Assembly: GCF_023343835.1 (NCBI RefSeq)
Contig: NC_064437.1
Coordinates: forward strand, 27,193,001-27,257,000
Length of the DNA: 64,000 nucleotides
From: Lagopus muta
Taxonomy: Eukaryota > Chordata > Aves > Galliformes > Phasianidae
Direction of reading: 5' to 3'
Both the position numbers and the translations under genes were made by a program. A model generated the notes under the pieces. It was not told where the DNA came from and made no database searches. It saw only the letters and a program-made list of their open reading frames with translations. Positions 48,071 through 62,125 of this stretch are shown here, one piece after another. Positions within the stretch are counted from its first letter, which is position 1, and each line of letters begins with the position of its first letter.

Positions 48071-50324
48071 TATTCTAATTCACCAATTAGACACCAGTGA
48101 TGTCTTCAGTGGCATCATAAGTTTTGCTAAGATAAATCTAGACCCTCTCACCCCTCACTGTTGCATTAGTTCAGAACTGAGATCCAAACCACAAGTCCAT
48201 TCATGACTACTCAAAAGATGTTGATGGCAGGTTTTGATGCTTTGTTGCCTGCAATCTCAGTCACCAGAGTAATTTTGCTCAGTATAGCTTAAAGCAGCGT
48301 GTACTATATATTTAAATCTTGTTACCAAACTCAAAGCTCAGAGGTATTTGTCAGTTTCTGCTTCAGTTCAGATCCATGTTGTTGCAGAAAATTATGTCCT
48401 CAGTTCCTCAGCCAGAGTGAGGCAGCACTACACTCCGTTTGACGACTGCCATACTAAACCCAACTTACGCTCTTCTGAATCTAAACTGTATCATAACAGA
48501 GTCCACCTGGTCCTTCCCTTTAGACCAAGAGTTCACAAACTAGCAATCATGTTTCTGGAAGTGTGACTGCAAAAGTTGTAATGAATTCGGACACAAAGAT
48601 AATTTCAGAACTGCTGTCTAAATTACCAGTTTACAAGAAATATAAAAAATGTGGATATAGGCACAATTAAGATGGCTCTAAATTCCTTAAAGACAGTCCT
48701 CTTACTGCAGAGGGAATGTTATCCATTCAAGGCATTGTTTTCTCTGCATTGCCAGTGTATATGACACCAAATACTCCATTGTGTAGACACCTTTACTTGT
48801 TGAAAGTGTTTTTAAGAAAAGAGTGGAAGTTGTTCCCAGCTGTAATTTATATATAAAAATTATAAAGAAATCAAAACCAAAAAGCAAATAAACACCAAGA
48901 ACAACTGCAACCAGCCAAGCAACCCCAAACCTCAACCCAATATGCTTTTCATTCAAAATGAAAATACAAGATTTTCATGTCACAGAGCCTCTGGTGCACC
49001 ACCAAAAAGCAGGCTGGGAAAAAGACTTGAAAATGCTTCGTATTTTTTTCAGTATACCATACTGCAATACAATTGTACGTTTTTACTGTATCTGCCCTGT
49101 GAATATTTGGACCTTTCCCCTTATAGTAATTGCCTTTTTATTTCCTTGTAGTTTAGCTGTACTTTGGCACTGGACAGAAATTATCTTGTACTTTCATGCT
49201 GATCTTTCTTTTATAAGGATTTCAGAAAAGAGGCAAATTAACAATGATGATAAAGTATTACAGAATATTTTACTTTGTCTCCTATAGAAAAAGCTGTAGA
49301 AACAGGCATACAATGAAGACGACTTTTTCTCTCCTAACTTTGTATTTAGTTCATTGCCTGCCTTGACAGCTTAAGAAATGTGCTTGCCAATTTTCTTTTC
49401 CCCAATAATATCTTTAAAACAAGCTAGAACAGACTCTTTTTCATTTGTGTATAGGTTTTGGCCATAGTCCAGGAAAGCACTCAGGCATATTTTCAGATCA
49501 AGCATATAAACACCTGAGCAAAGATCAATGCATAGGTAAGTGTTGTGAAAAGCATTAGGTAAACTCAAAATCTGAATTGAATGATCCTGCTGTAAGTATA
49601 TCCAGAAAGTTAACAACTTTTGTTGTCATCTTCCCCGTTCCTTCAAGGGAAAGGCATAGCTAAAGCTGGTGTCATAAAAAGGCTGTTGCTGTAAAGAGAG
49701 CCAAAAAGTGGATCAGTATGAAAGGGCGAATGATGCCAGAGTACTACCTGCCAGGTTTTTGCTGGTCCAGTGAAGATAACAAAGCTGAGATCAACTACGT
49801 AATAAGGATTTGCAGATTGTTCCTCTTAAGAAGGAACAATTCCTACCGTTTCTGTCTGACTTTTTTCTCATGTTGTAATACACTTTAGGCACAATGAATT
49901 CTACAGTTTCTGAATACCCATGACTTCAATTTTTTTTTTTTTTTTTACAGAGACGAAGTCCATATATCCTTAATCTTATGAATATGTGCTTTCCAAAGTA
50001 TTCCACACCAGTGTTCTACTGGGTGTCCACATCCACATGTTGGCAGCAGCCCATGAGAGAAGACCAGGGGCTGTCTGGTGTCAGGCTGTCTGGTCATTTT
50101 CAGTCTAGTCCAGTTGGCTTTGCAATAGCCCCATCACAGCCACAGAGGAGCCCGTCAGTAATGCTGGTGACACCTCTGGGAAAACAGAATTGAGAGAAGG
50201 AAGAAATGCTCGATAGGCAGAGGAGTGAAGGAAAAAATGTGAAAGGAACATTCCTGCAGCTCCAGGATCACAGAAGGAGGAGAAAGTGGTGTTTCAGTTC
50301 CCCTAAGACCTATAGAAGACAGTG
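48071..50324. other. Unannotated stretch
   Basis: No supported gene. A perfect 9-bp inverted repeat (ATTGTTCCT) with a 7-bp loop lies at 49816-49840, and a T run at 49930-49947. A 109-codon plus frame at 48958-49287 is leucine- and isoleucine-rich, probably from AT-rich DNA, with no family match I know. Confidence 0.5.
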
Positions 50325-50850
50325 TGTTGGAGCACGGTCCATGTAGCCCACCACCAGAAGCACACCAGGATCAAGCCGTGTAGTGCGGTCAACGTGCCCA
50401 AGGGATGGGATGCCATCCAAACAGAACTAGACAGGCTGAGCAGTGGGCCCAGGAGAATCTCATGAGGTTCAATAGATCCAATTGGAAAGTCCTGCACCAG
50501 GGCCATGGCAACCCCCACTACCAATACAAGCTGGGGGATGAAAGGATAGAGCACAGCCCTGCTCTGTAGATGGCTCTGTTGTGATAGGACAGGGGTAAAA
50601 ACTTCAAACTAAAAGAGGGCTGATTTAGTCTGGGTTTGAGTTTACATTGTCCTTATTTACAATAAGGATAGTGGCACAGGCTGCCCAGAGAGGTGGTGGT
50701 GTCTCATCCCTGCAAACAGCCAAGGTCAGGCTGGATTAAGCTCTGAGCACTGATGGAGCTGTGAGTGTCCCTGTTCATTGCAGAAGAGTTGCAATAGATG
50801 ATCTTTAAGGGTCCCTCCCAACTCAAATGATTCTATGATTGTATCACAGG
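50325..50850 (+). mobile_element. CR1 LINE fragment with internal deletion
   Basis: Plus-strand CR1. Positions 50395-50570 correspond to '[31 protein letters not shown]', recognisable in 'GGGATGCCATCC', 'CTCATGAGGTTCAATAGATC' and 'GTCCTGCACCAGGGCC'. A deletion follows, then the protein tail with 'GGCACAGGCTGCCCAGAGAGG'. The 3' UTR ends 'GATTCTATGATTGTATCACA' at about 50850. Confidence 0.85.
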
Positions 50851-51464
50851 AGGTAAATTGAATAATCTTTTAGTGGTTCATACACTATTTCTACTGACTT
50901 CAATTGCAGGGTTAGATCGGTGTAAATAGGAATCTCACCTTGACAATGATATATTATCAAAAATATTCAGAAACTATACTCAAGCTGCGTAGAGATTGAA
51001 GGTTTTAAATATTTGTGATTTTTGAAGAGAAGGGAAACTTATGCTAATACCTTCAAGGGAGACTTTTGGTGACCAAACCAAGTCTCTTTTTGTGACTGGC
51101 TAGAGAGAAGTCATTGTTTTGAGAGAAGGGCTCTTTATATAATACTGGAGAATGTCTGAGTAAAGCAAGAATAACTTTGGGTGTAGAAATAGGAGCTCAT
51201 GGAGAAGCTAGCACTCTGAATGTGCTTTAGCTAACCTGGATGAAAAATCTCATAGAAAACTTGTTAGGATAATTGTTTTAATTTTCCAGCACTGCAAGAT
51301 TTTGCAGGTGATGATGCAGTAATTACTGCTCAAAAAGCATAATAAGAAACATCATAGCTCAAAATTACTTCATTGTTCCAATAGCTGATTTGAGAATGGA
51401 AAATACTCCCAGTACTATTATAAACAGCAGAGACATTGGCAAACTTTGCAGAAGAGCTGTTATT

Positions 51465-51585
51465 GTATGGGGCCCTGGGCAACCCAATCTACAGGGTAGC
51501 AACCCTGACTATGGCAGGGGGGTTGGAACTAGATGATCTTTAAGATCCCTTCCAACCCAAGCCAATCAATGATTCAATGATTCCT
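51465..51585 (+). mobile_element. CR1 LINE 3' tail
   Basis: A short plus-strand terminus with 'GGGGCCCTGGGCAACCCAAT', 'GGGGGGTTGGAACTAGATG' and 'TGATTCAATGATT' at the end. It is similar to the tail at 15241-15405. Confidence 0.85.
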
Positions 51586-54500
51586 TGCTGCTTACCAAAT
51601 TTAAAGCTCTGTAAGAAGAGAAAATTTCAACTAAAGCACTGTGAAGTGCATCATGATTACCTGTGAAAAGCATATTAGGTACATTTTATCAGCTGTTGCT
51701 GAAAGTAACTTGCAGAATAGCATCATCTACATATATGACATAAGTGTACCGTTATAAGAATGGAATTTTAAAAATACAAATGAAAATTGAACAACTTTTG
51801 TTTTGCATTTCTATGGAAACAGTATTTGAAAGACTAGGATGTGGTGAGCATCATTACATACTGCTACCTTCACTTCCTTGTAGTATTTAAACACTAGATG
51901 GGTGTGTTAATTATGAGATATTGGAAGAACTGAAAGATTTCAATCTACACAGGTTGTTTAGCTTGATGACAGGTTTCTATTATGTATAGTTAAAATGCAG
52001 TCCTTAGGATATACTTACAATTCAAGCTGATTATGAGTTAGTCAGTGAACTTTCTATGCAGCGTATTAGCCTGATGCATTTTGTCAGAAATTGACTTACA
52101 GAAAGTGAATGATGAGACAGAACAATTCTTCTCTGATACAGAACAAAATTCAGAACTAGTAAGCTTACTTCAAGAATCTCTAAGACAGGATCTACCAACA
52201 AATGTGTGCCTTATGTGATTCGGAAAAAGTAGAACCTGAGTACCACTTACAACTAAAGCAATCTTCTGTCTGAACTAGTAGCCACTTCTGCCATGCTAAT
52301 TGCTCTATTTAAAACCTTCAGTTTTTTTGGGTTACTACTAATATGAAAGAAATTTGGGAATAATTTAATAATCTTATTTTGTTGAAGTCATGAAAAATGT
52401 ATATTTCCATACTATCTCTTTTTTTTCCCCCCCATTTGTGAGCACAAAATACATTAAATAATTTCCAAGTTAGAAACAGTTAACATTGTAAGTACAATTA
52501 TTGCTCTGTGGGAGCACTCCACAGATCAGCAGAATCCCCTCTCCTTCAGTTACGCTGTCATAATACTATGAGGTGGTATTAAAGGCCTACAGGGAACGTG
52601 TGTGCAAACACAAAATAAGCCAGAATTCTTTAACCAAAAAAATGTCCAGCCTCACTAGGATCAAAGCGTGACAAGTATAAGAGATAATAGCAGGCAACGG
52701 GAATGAAGGATTAAGGCAGCGATAAGATCCTTCGGTTATATTTATCAGCAGTGTACATAAGTGGATGATGGAGCCACAGTCTATTTAAAACCAAAGCAGA
52801 TTGGACGCTGCTCAATCGCATCAGATCACACAGAGCACTCTGCAGGGTCCCACTGGCTCTCACTAACAGGTGCTATAATCTTTTAGGTTTCCGAATAAAT
52901 CCTCACCTGCATTCTATATAGGTCTTTAGCTCCACTTGTGACAAATGCCAATAAGTGTTATTATCTACCTTCAGTAGGGGTTGTACCTAACACCTGCAGG
53001 GTTCACTGATCCCATACATACCTTACAGCATAATCGTAGAGCTAAATGAGTCCATCAGAACCTCTATGTTTTTTTGTGAATAACTCGTTTTTGGGTGTGT
53101 TCACTCATGAAAGCAGAAAAAGCAGAAACCGACCACGGAAAAATTACTCACAAAGCATGACAGTGATGGAAGGCTACCTAGAGAATGAAACATGACACCA
53201 AAGGCAGCTTAGCGCTATTAATACTATTAGTATGAGAATGCACTCTCACTTTTTAAGCTTACATCTTTATTTTCTAATTTATTTTAGTACCTTCTTACAT
53301 TTCTGAGGATCATAGGTAACACATATTTAACAGAAACTGAGATCAGTGAAACAGGAAAACTGGGAGGACCTTTCTCTGTTTCAAAAGTCCAACAACTGCC
53401 GAGGCATCGCGTCTTACTTCTCCAGTCCCAGAAGTGGCTTTGGAGGTGGCCCCAGCAGGCAGTTAGGACCTGGTCAGTCACTCACGCTGTCTCCTACAGT
53501 GGGATGGAGGAGAGAATCAGACCAAAAATGAGAAAAATCATGGGTTGGTATAAAGAAAGTTTAAGAAGTGAAACACAACAAAACAAATGGAAAACAAGTG
53601 ATGCAATCAGGCAATCAATTGCTTACCACCTCCCAAGAGCAAACGTGTCCAAACAATCTCTGAGCAATGGCTACTTTGGAAAAACTTGCCTCCCCTGCCT
53701 TCATCACTGAGCATGATGTGAAATGATATGGAATATCCCTCTGATCAGTTTGGGTCATCTATGGCCTTTCTCAACCTCCTGCCCACCAGCAAGGCCTCTA
53801 GCTTTCTTGCTGCAAGGGACAACATGAGAAACAGAGGTCTTAAAGTTACTCAAGCATTGCTCAGCAATAGATGTGTTGTCAGTAATGTTTTAGTGACAAA
53901 TCTAAAACAGCACTGTATGGGTTGCTGTGAAGAAAATTAACTCCATTCCAACCAGAACAAGTAAATAACAGGATTCTGAATATTCTTAAGCAATAGTTAT
54001 GAATGTTCTGTGAGAGTAAATGACATGTCAGAGTATTTTCCAATCACAATATCCAGTGTAAGGCCACTTTTTTAGAGAGTAGCTTGTTTTGAAGGTGTCA
54101 TAGTAGAGCTTCCTTTGCTATCTTTCACAACCTTTTTTTTTCCTATCGTGGAAAAAAAAAATCATGATTGAGAAATCTTTCTAATTTGGGAAACAAAACA
54201 AATTAAATACATTTGTCCTTTTTTTTTTTTAATTATACAGGGTTGTTTATTATTGTAATTATACAAAATTTTTTAGAAATAAAAAAAAATACGATTTCTT
54301 CATGTACTCATAACTGGGTTTTTTTGCTATTTATGTAATTATTTACATTAGTAAGTCAATAACTCTGACTACTGAGTTTGAAAAAAAAATCATGCTACTG
54401 CTGTTTCTTAAGAGTAGACAATGATTAGACTATAACTGTAAAGTGCATCTCTAAGGAGCAGATTGGTTAACTCCATATTGACCAAATTCATATTAACACA

Positions 54501-57110
54501 TACCAGCTGTCAGCTACAGAATTTATTCAGCCTTTAACAGCATTTATTGTCTCAAAAAAAAAAAAAAAAATAACTGACAAATACTTCTTGTGACAACACC
54601 AAATTGTCCAATAAATTCCAGTAGGTGGTAGAGAAGATCTGCTGCTTCTAGACAGCCCAAACAATGCCTAATGAGAACTTCACCTTAGGGTTGCTTTCTT
54701 GTTTTGTTATTTTACCTAGCCATGCAAGTGCACAGCTAGGACACTGAGATTATCCTATGTGCATGTGCATGTTTTCTCAGTGTTGCTCTTCACACCTTCA
54801 CCTGAAACCACAAGGAAACAGATTCTGATTTCCTTGAGTTCATAATAGGAACATGACTTAATGTTCTGTTGTGTAAGAGATTTCTGATATAAGGCAATAT
54901 TATCTTAAAGGTTGAAAAAAGCCAAGATGGACAACTCAGAACTGGATACATAACATTTTCTAAATGGGGTCCTAAGATTTGATTTGATTTCTCTACAATC
55001 ACATCTGAAGAAATGCAACTGCAATTATGCTACTATCATAAAGGTGTTTGTACCACCTTACATATATGAATTGCTGCTGCCATGTGATTTGGCAAAACGC
55101 ATACTGAAGAACTAAAACATAATTTCATTCTTCTTTGCTGAAAGTTTTAAGCTCATGCTTCAAACCAAGCAGATTTTAGAGTACTTCACAAAATACATTT
55201 GGGCTTTGTGCTCCACTGCTTTGACAAATGGAGAACATAATCAAACAAATGAAGTAAGAGACATCTTTTTTACTGCCATCCTTCCTTTGTGACTGAGAAA
55301 AGAACCTGAATTCTTTCCAGTATTTATCCTCTACAACTGTGGAAGAATTCTAGAAGGGTGATGTCTGCAGCTAACAAAAACATACCGATGGTGCTCTGCA
55401 ACATCCAAACTCTTGCAAGAGAGGAACTGTTAAAAAAAAAAAAAAGTAAATTGAATTCATCCATCCAAATTCTTTATGCTTTTTCTGTCTCATTAGCTTA
55501 ATGGCCCAAACAAATGACAAATGCTTGTAATACTGCTATATTTTAAGTGTTAAAAAGTGGAAACACACTGTTCAAGGAACTGCATTGTTCTTGTTCATTG
55601 TCATCAGTGGCCCATGTATTTTGATTCTTATGAGGTAATGACATAATAACAAAGGTTATTTTCAAGTCTTACTACGGATCTTTTGTTCAGCTTATTTCTA
55701 AGGGCGCTAACTACATCTGCTGAGATAGTGCACCAAATGTTATTCAGGGAATGACTATAAATTTGAAGTAATATCTGTAAAATAATCTATTTTCCAAATG
55801 CAAATTGCTTTCTCTGAATGCCCTTTTCTTCCTAGCATAACTACCCTGTAAAAATCCACTTTTCTAGTACGTAATTCCTTCACACTGCAAAGCACAAACA
55901 GAGAATTCAGTGGTGTCTGTCTTCCTCTTTTCAGTCCATGAAAAATTTCTTTAATACACCTTGGCAAATATATATTCTCCTTCTGCAAACATTCATAAAG
56001 AAGAAGAACCCAGATTTTAATCAGTATCTCTTACTGGTTGAAGACAGAATTGTTTTTGCTATAACTCATAGCGACCGTCTTTTGTGCAACGGTTCAGATG
56101 TAACAGAACTTTGTTTGACTCCATCACCCTTCCAAAAACCCATCTTGTCTGGAAGTGGTCTTTTATATGCACCACAGAAAATGAACTGAAGTCTTTTATT
56201 CATGTTAACACTTCTGTCTTCTTTTATTAACCCCAGCCTATCTGGGAGAGTGATTATTTTGTGTGTTAATACCTTGCCTAGTCCAAAAGGGACTCGATTC
56301 TGACCATGCAGAAACAACATAACAACACCAACAAGATTTTATCTATGTCTGTGACAATGCTAGGCTCAGGCAGGGAGAGGAGCTGAAGAGAAGATGCATG
56401 ACTTCTACATTTAGATATAAAAAATTAAAAGTACTACTCTGTTTCTTTGCAAATCTATTGAAGTGTTAGGCTACTGCTTCTCACAGTGCTTGTTAAGTCA
56501 GTGCTTGTGGTATGCTGTCCTCTATTTCATTTCCAATATATCAACTACTGTTCCAATATATCAACTATATCTCATACAGTAGGACATTACTTCTGGTACT
56601 GAAGTGTGGACTAACACAGTCGCTGAGAAGAAATTTTCCACAAGAGAACAAGACATTTGATGTATAAGACTCTTCACCACGGTGATTTAATGGGATTTAA
56701 AACACAGCTCCTCCTTTACTCTTTTCTCTACAGTTATCTTTTCATTTTCTTGAAAGTAACACAGTTTTCAGTGATTTTTAAAAGTCTACTATCAATAAAG
56801 AGTAACTACATTAATATATCAGGTTACTCAGAAATACCAACCTCATAAGGTTGCCTACAAAATCAAACAGAAAAAATACACCTTAATTAAAATTTTCTAT
56901 ACAAACAGAAAATTTTGTAGTGTTCTATATAGCATAGCTAATAGCAACTGTGAAGATGTGACAGAAAATAGACTTAAATTTTCCAAGAACAAGATGTAGC
57001 TAGGCTGCTAATCCCTAGAAAAGTTCATGTTCCCACATCCAAAGTGCTGTTTAACCCTTCCAGATATGTGTGTCTAGCTAATTCTAGTGAGCTCGCATTA
57101 ACTTACAGGC
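51586..57110. other. Unannotated AT-rich stretch
   Basis: The longest stretch without a recognised repeat cluster. A and T runs lie at 54153-54162, 54221-54231, 54555-54571 and 55434-55445. A doubled 'TTCCAATATATCAACTA' occurs near 56531-56567. Reading frames are at most 84 codons, and I see no exon I could support. Conserved non-coding elements could hide here. Confidence 0.5.
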
Positions 57111-57114
57111 CTTG

Positions 57115-58568
57115 CAGTTAATATCTTCTGAAAGGAGTGGAGAAACATCACTGGTCTTCATCACTGGTCACATCTCAGAAGACTGGTGTCTGAATGATAC
57201 TTATAACCTGAAAAAAAACCAAACCAACACTTTTTGTCCTTTACTGCCAAATGACAGGGTAAATGTAAGACATAAGAAGTCGATGGGCCCCAATGGGATT
57301 CATCCCAACGTACTGAAAGAACAGGCTCACGTCATCACAAAACTTCTCTCAATTGTTTTTCAATGGTATTGGGAAACTGGAGAGATCCCCACTGACTGGA
57401 AGCTGTCAAACATCCCAGTTTTCAAGTAGAGCAAGAAAGAAGACTCTAGAAGTAACAGACACTCTTCAGTGGCTGATGAAATGATGGAGAAGACTATTCT
57501 AGGGGGTACTAAAAAACACTTGAAAAGCAATGTATGTAGTCCCTGGTCATAGCCAACATGGGTTGATGAGGGGAAAGTTCTCATTAACTAAATTTTTCCT
57601 CCTATGACAACGTCATCCATGTACTGGATAAAGGGAAGTCAGTTGATGTAGTCTTTTTGTATTTTAGCAAAACTTTGAATACTTTTTATCACAGTACCCT
57701 TCTGGGTCAAATGTCCAGCGTACACCTAGATACACACATGAGCTAATGCATGAACAATCAGTCAGGCTCAAGGGGTTACAGTAAGTGGGGTTACACCAGA
57801 CTGGTGGCCAGCCACTACTGGGGCTCCATAGGACTGCATTTTAAGGCCAGTCCTCTTTGATGTTTTAATACATGATGTCAATGCAGGACTAGAACGCATA
57901 CTAAATAAATTTATTGACTGAGAGGACCTGCTAACTCCTTTGAGGGTAGAGAGGCCTTCCAGAGGGATCTTGATAAATTAGAGGGCTGGGCTATCACCAA
58001 CCATATGACATTTGAGCATGTTGTGGATTCTGAATCTGGAATGAGGAAAGATATAGATTTAGTTAGTTTCCTAGATATACGGAAACCACGGGACAAGAGG
58101 CTGGAGGGCAGCCCTGCAGAAAGGGATTTGGGACTTCTGATTGACTGTAAGCTGAATACAAATCAACAGTGTGTGCTGGCAGCCCAAAGGGCCAAGCACA
58201 CCCTGGGGTGCACCAGGCCCAGTGCTGCCCACTCTGCTCTGCCTGGTGTGGTCTCACCTGGAGCATCAGGTTGGGCACCAGATACAAAAACAACATAAAG
58301 CTATTAGTGTCCAAAGGAGAGCTATGGAGATGGGGAAGTGTTCTAAGGGCAAGGCATGTGAGGAGGGGCTGAGGTCCCTTGGTTGGTTCAACAGAGCAGA
58401 GGGGGCTGAGTGGAGGCATCATGGAGGCTGGAGCTCCCACAGGGAATGGACAGGGACAACTCTACCAGACATACGGTTTAATTTTTAAATACTTACGTGT
58501 GAAGACAGCAGTTGAACTCAGTGATCCTTGCAGATCCCTTCTAGCTCAGGATATTCCATGATTCTAAG
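57115..58568 (+). mobile_element. Long old CR1 LINE with RT remnant
   Basis: Plus-strand CR1 of about 1.45 kb reaching the 3' end. RT starts with 'KKSMGPNGIHPNVLKEQAHVITKLLSIVFQ...PTDWKLSNIPVFK' (57270-57429). The middle (57640-57910) decays through several stops. Then come 'AERDLGLLIDCKLNTNQQCVLAAQRAKHTLGC' (58110-58210) and 'LEHQVGHQI'. The tail is 'GATCCTTGCAGATCCCTTC', with a terminal 'ATTCCATGATTCTAAG' at about 58553-58568. It is the longest colinear CR1 in the window. Confidence 0.88.
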
Positions 58569-60965
58569 TAAGTACACAGTCATTTCTCTGTATTTCTCTG
58601 ATTCATTTTCCCCTCCAGAAATAAATTATAAAAGTTCAAATTTATTCCCTACATGTGAAATGCTGGTAAATTCCAAAAATAAACTCCTCTGCAAGAAAAG
58701 AAAAAGTCTCCGGCTGTAATTCCATTCAAGTGAATCATATCTCCATTTAAGTAAAAGCATATAGGTCAAAATATGTTTATGAAGCAAAATTCTAAACACA
58801 GCACATTTGTTTCTATACTGAGCAAACACAGGACTTATTTAGATAAGTAGTTCAATTTGTGGATGCACTCAAATAGCAACAAAAAATAAAACCCGGGAAT
58901 ATGTGACACATTGTTTTCAAAGCAAAATACAAACACTTGGACATAGGCAATTAAGCATTTGCTATGTTTTCTAGATGAATATGCAAATTTGACATTCAAA
59001 TCAATGTCTAAAAATAATCTCACCCATTCAAAAGCCACCACAATCATAAGGAGTGCAAAGTGTGAGTCTTTTTGCTTTAATTACTTTGCCGTAATATCAG
59101 CTAAGGGCAAGGCACTTCAGTGGGTTATCATTTTTCTCCTCCCAACTGTTTCAAAAGTCAAGTAGAGTTTCTCTTGACAAAACAAGTAGAAAATGGAATT
59201 TTTAGATGGAGAATTTACAGGAGACCAGCACGCAGAGAATCCATTATAGCTAGGAGGAAGAAGCTACTGTAAGAAGGTGACAGCATTGTTTGCATAATAC
59301 TTTTTTCCTGTTGCAAATTAACAGTAACTGCTGAACTGGTTTAATAAATTGCATGCATTGTCAGTAGCTAAAAAGAAACATGGAACCAGTTCTGGAAAAA
59401 AAGAGAGTGAAAAATATGAAGTAAAAAAGTGTTATGGGATATGCTATCAAGATGTGTATTTACCAATACACAGACACACCACTACTTAATGTTGATTTAT
59501 AAGAAAAAGGAATCTGATGACCTCTAATTCACTGCCACTTGGCAGAGGTAATGCATCTCTATCTCACGCAATGATGTGCAGCTCCTTAGGTGAAACTAGG
59601 CTCCAAGTTTGGATTTTGCATTGCCAGTTCATGGTTCTTGCCCCATTCAAATACAGTTAGTGCCATGGTTCTACTGTTTGCAATTTCAGCATTCTGACCT
59701 ATGGTGGGATTTTGTAATATTTTATTACTATCATTGAACAAAAAGCAACAAATTCCTCCACAAGACTTCAAGTCTGTTTCAGCACCATTTCAAGGTCTAG
59801 AACAGAACTGTGGTGGCAATTAGGTATTGGAATGGACATCAGTGGAAGATTTATGTTGTTACTCCAAGATAGTATTCTTTTAGCTTTTAGGTATTTAACA
59901 AATATACACAAGTGAATAATATCAGAATATCCTTATTACATTTTAAGCAGGAAAAGGGCCAGAAGAAGTGATATGAGTTAAGGAAACATGACTGTACTGC
60001 TCTAGATTAACAGGAAGGGAAATAATGCATACGGAAATGATCAGACTGTGTCCACTGTGCATCTAGGTGCTATGAAATGAAAGCTAAACTTAACTATGAA
60101 TGGCCTGTGCCAAAGTCCAGTAAAGTCAATCTTCTCTTTTTTAGAGGGGATAGAATTGGTAAGACTCAAAATCAAATTCTCCTTCTTTGATTTAAACTGC
60201 TTTCGGTGTGAAATGACTGCAGAACTAATTCAGTCTAGGACATAATTACAGCTGAAGTGAAAACTAGAAAGAGGAGCAGAAAAACATTAGCACATCAGCA
60301 AATCTCTTTATATATATGTGTGTGTGTTCATATATACGTGCAGGTAATATATGAGGATCCACCAGATCTTACTAGCATTTGCAGTAGCAAACACTGTCAT
60401 GAAGATACTGCCGCCTCCACACACCCCAGCATGTTGATCTATCCCACTTGTGCTGTGTCTGTCTTCTGTTTTCTCTGTGATTTTATCAGTTATAGAAAAT
60501 GAACAGGACTATGACTGAGTACCTTGAATCCCAAAGTCTATCTAATAGTCATTGCAGGCTTTGATGTGCAGCAGTCTTTGTGAAGTAACACTTACCTTTA
60601 CATAAACAGGCTGACCTTTCTAACTGGCATTTTGTCAGGACTGGCTGAAGGTGGAGGGGGGAGAGAAGAGGGGGAGAGCAGTCTGTACTACTTGTTGCTG
60701 CAAGAGAAAGCATACTCGAAGGCAACGAGGCAAGATGGTATGCTTTTCATTTTTATAACTGCATAATGAATCATGCACATGCCTACATATTTAACAGCTA
60801 CTACACTTGAAATGGGCACTTCTTTTTTCTCCACTATCAATAACATCTTTCCTCTACTCCTGTTTTCCCCTCCTCCCTGAAGAAAATAAGAAAGCAAAGC
60901 AGGGTAAGTCATTACTAAGAGAAAATGACTCCACAGTTCTTTAGTTTAAAAATAACTTAAAGGTG
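58569..60965. other. Unannotated AT-rich stretch upstream of the CpG region
   Basis: No supported gene. A short TA/TG-rich run sits at 60308-60345 and a G-rich segment at 60651-60680. Reading frames are at most 82 codons. Confidence 0.5.
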
Positions 60966-60970
60966 CTGGT

Positions 60971-60999
60971 GGGGGCGGGGAGTGTGGGGGGTGTGGGGG
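60971..60999 (+). other. G-rich potential quadruplex sequence
   Basis: Four G runs of 5, 4, 6 and 5, separated by 1-, 5- and 3-base spacers, fit the general G-quadruplex pattern on the plus strand. It lies about 0.7 kb left of the CpG-rich region. Confidence 0.6.
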
Positions 61000-62008
61000 T
61001 AAAACAATGTGATGCAATTGGGCTTCTGCAAAATCTCACAAAAAGATTTTGGAAGCATAAAACTGCCAGGCTGAACACATGCATACAAACATTTCACCCT
61101 AGTGCACAGTGAGATGCGTGAGAGAAGACAAAAGCCTTCTTCATCAAGAAGGTCAACAGAAATAACAGTCTTGTGAAGAGTGCATGTCACACAATGGGCA
61201 AGTGCTGCTGTCATGCTGTCTGCCATCCCATCTTGCTCAACATATACATCACATGGCCTATGTAATCACTTTGCTTACTGTTCTTGGGAGGCACAGTGCG
61301 AACGTGACCAGCTTACCCTGCTCTCATGTTGGGATGCCAAAGCCCCTTGTTGATCTTCAGCCTGTTCCCTGTTAGATTTCGATTGATTAACACCAAGCTC
61401 TCAGGCTAATCGTACCTATGGAAAGAGGTGTTTATTAGCCATAAACACGTCTGCTTACAGCGCATATATGCATGAGAGTGGCAGAGCCAGAGAGGTTGCA
61501 AGGAGGATCATGATCCACGAACGCTGACGCTGCTTCCCCTCCCACACATATCCCTTGAAATTCAGCACACATTCTGGAGCCACTATGTGAGGAAAAGGGA
61601 GATTTTTTCCACCAAGCCAGATCGTGATTTCCATACAGAGAGCCGAGAAGCGCCAAGAAAGGGGGGAGCGAATAGGGATGCTTCGTTAGGCAGGGCGGGA
61701 GGGGGGGGGATCTCGAACGCCCAGCAGGAACGCTGCTCAGCCCTACCCTCTGCCACCGGACAACAGCTTTCTGCCGCGATGTCCGCCCTTCCGAGGCGCT
61801 CCGAGACACCGCTCCTCCTCGCCCGGCTCCGCCAAAGGGCTGCGGGCAGCAGACGGGAGCCGGCGGGGAGAGGCGGCTGCGGGGGGGATTGTCAGCGTCA
61901 GGGGAAAAAAAAAGCACAAACCCAACAAGCCGACAGCGAAACCAAAGAGATCTGAGACAAAGGCTTCTCCCAGGACAGGGGAGAGGCGGAAGGCAGGGCT
62001 CCTCTTAC

Positions 62009-62125
62009 CGCTCGGTACCGCCGCGGCGGCTCGCTGGATGGCGGCTGTGGGAGGAGGAGGAGGAGCGGCCGCCGCGCCGCCCAGCAGCCGACCCGGAGCT
62101 GCCCTCCGTCCGGCCCCGGCCCCAT
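62009..62125 (-). other. Candidate divergent first coding exon (weak)
   Basis: On minus, an ATG at 62125-62123 opens exactly 39 codons up to 62009, followed by a good splice donor (GCG|GTAAGAGG, GT at 62008-62007). The predicted peptide starts MGPGPDGG and contains RRPLLLLLPQPP, which only loosely resembles a signal-peptide core. The start context has G at +4 but C at -3. GC-rich DNA yields such patterns by chance, so this is only a candidate. Confidence 0.2.

Noticed and set aside
48958..49287. 109-codon hydrophobic plus-strand frame
   Set aside because: Phe/Ile/Leu richness follows from AT-rich DNA, and there are no exon signals or family resemblance.
61435..61917. 160-codon minus-strand frame
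   Set aside because: It crosses the edge of the CpG island with no domain, and a serine/proline-rich composition is expected from GC-rich DNA.
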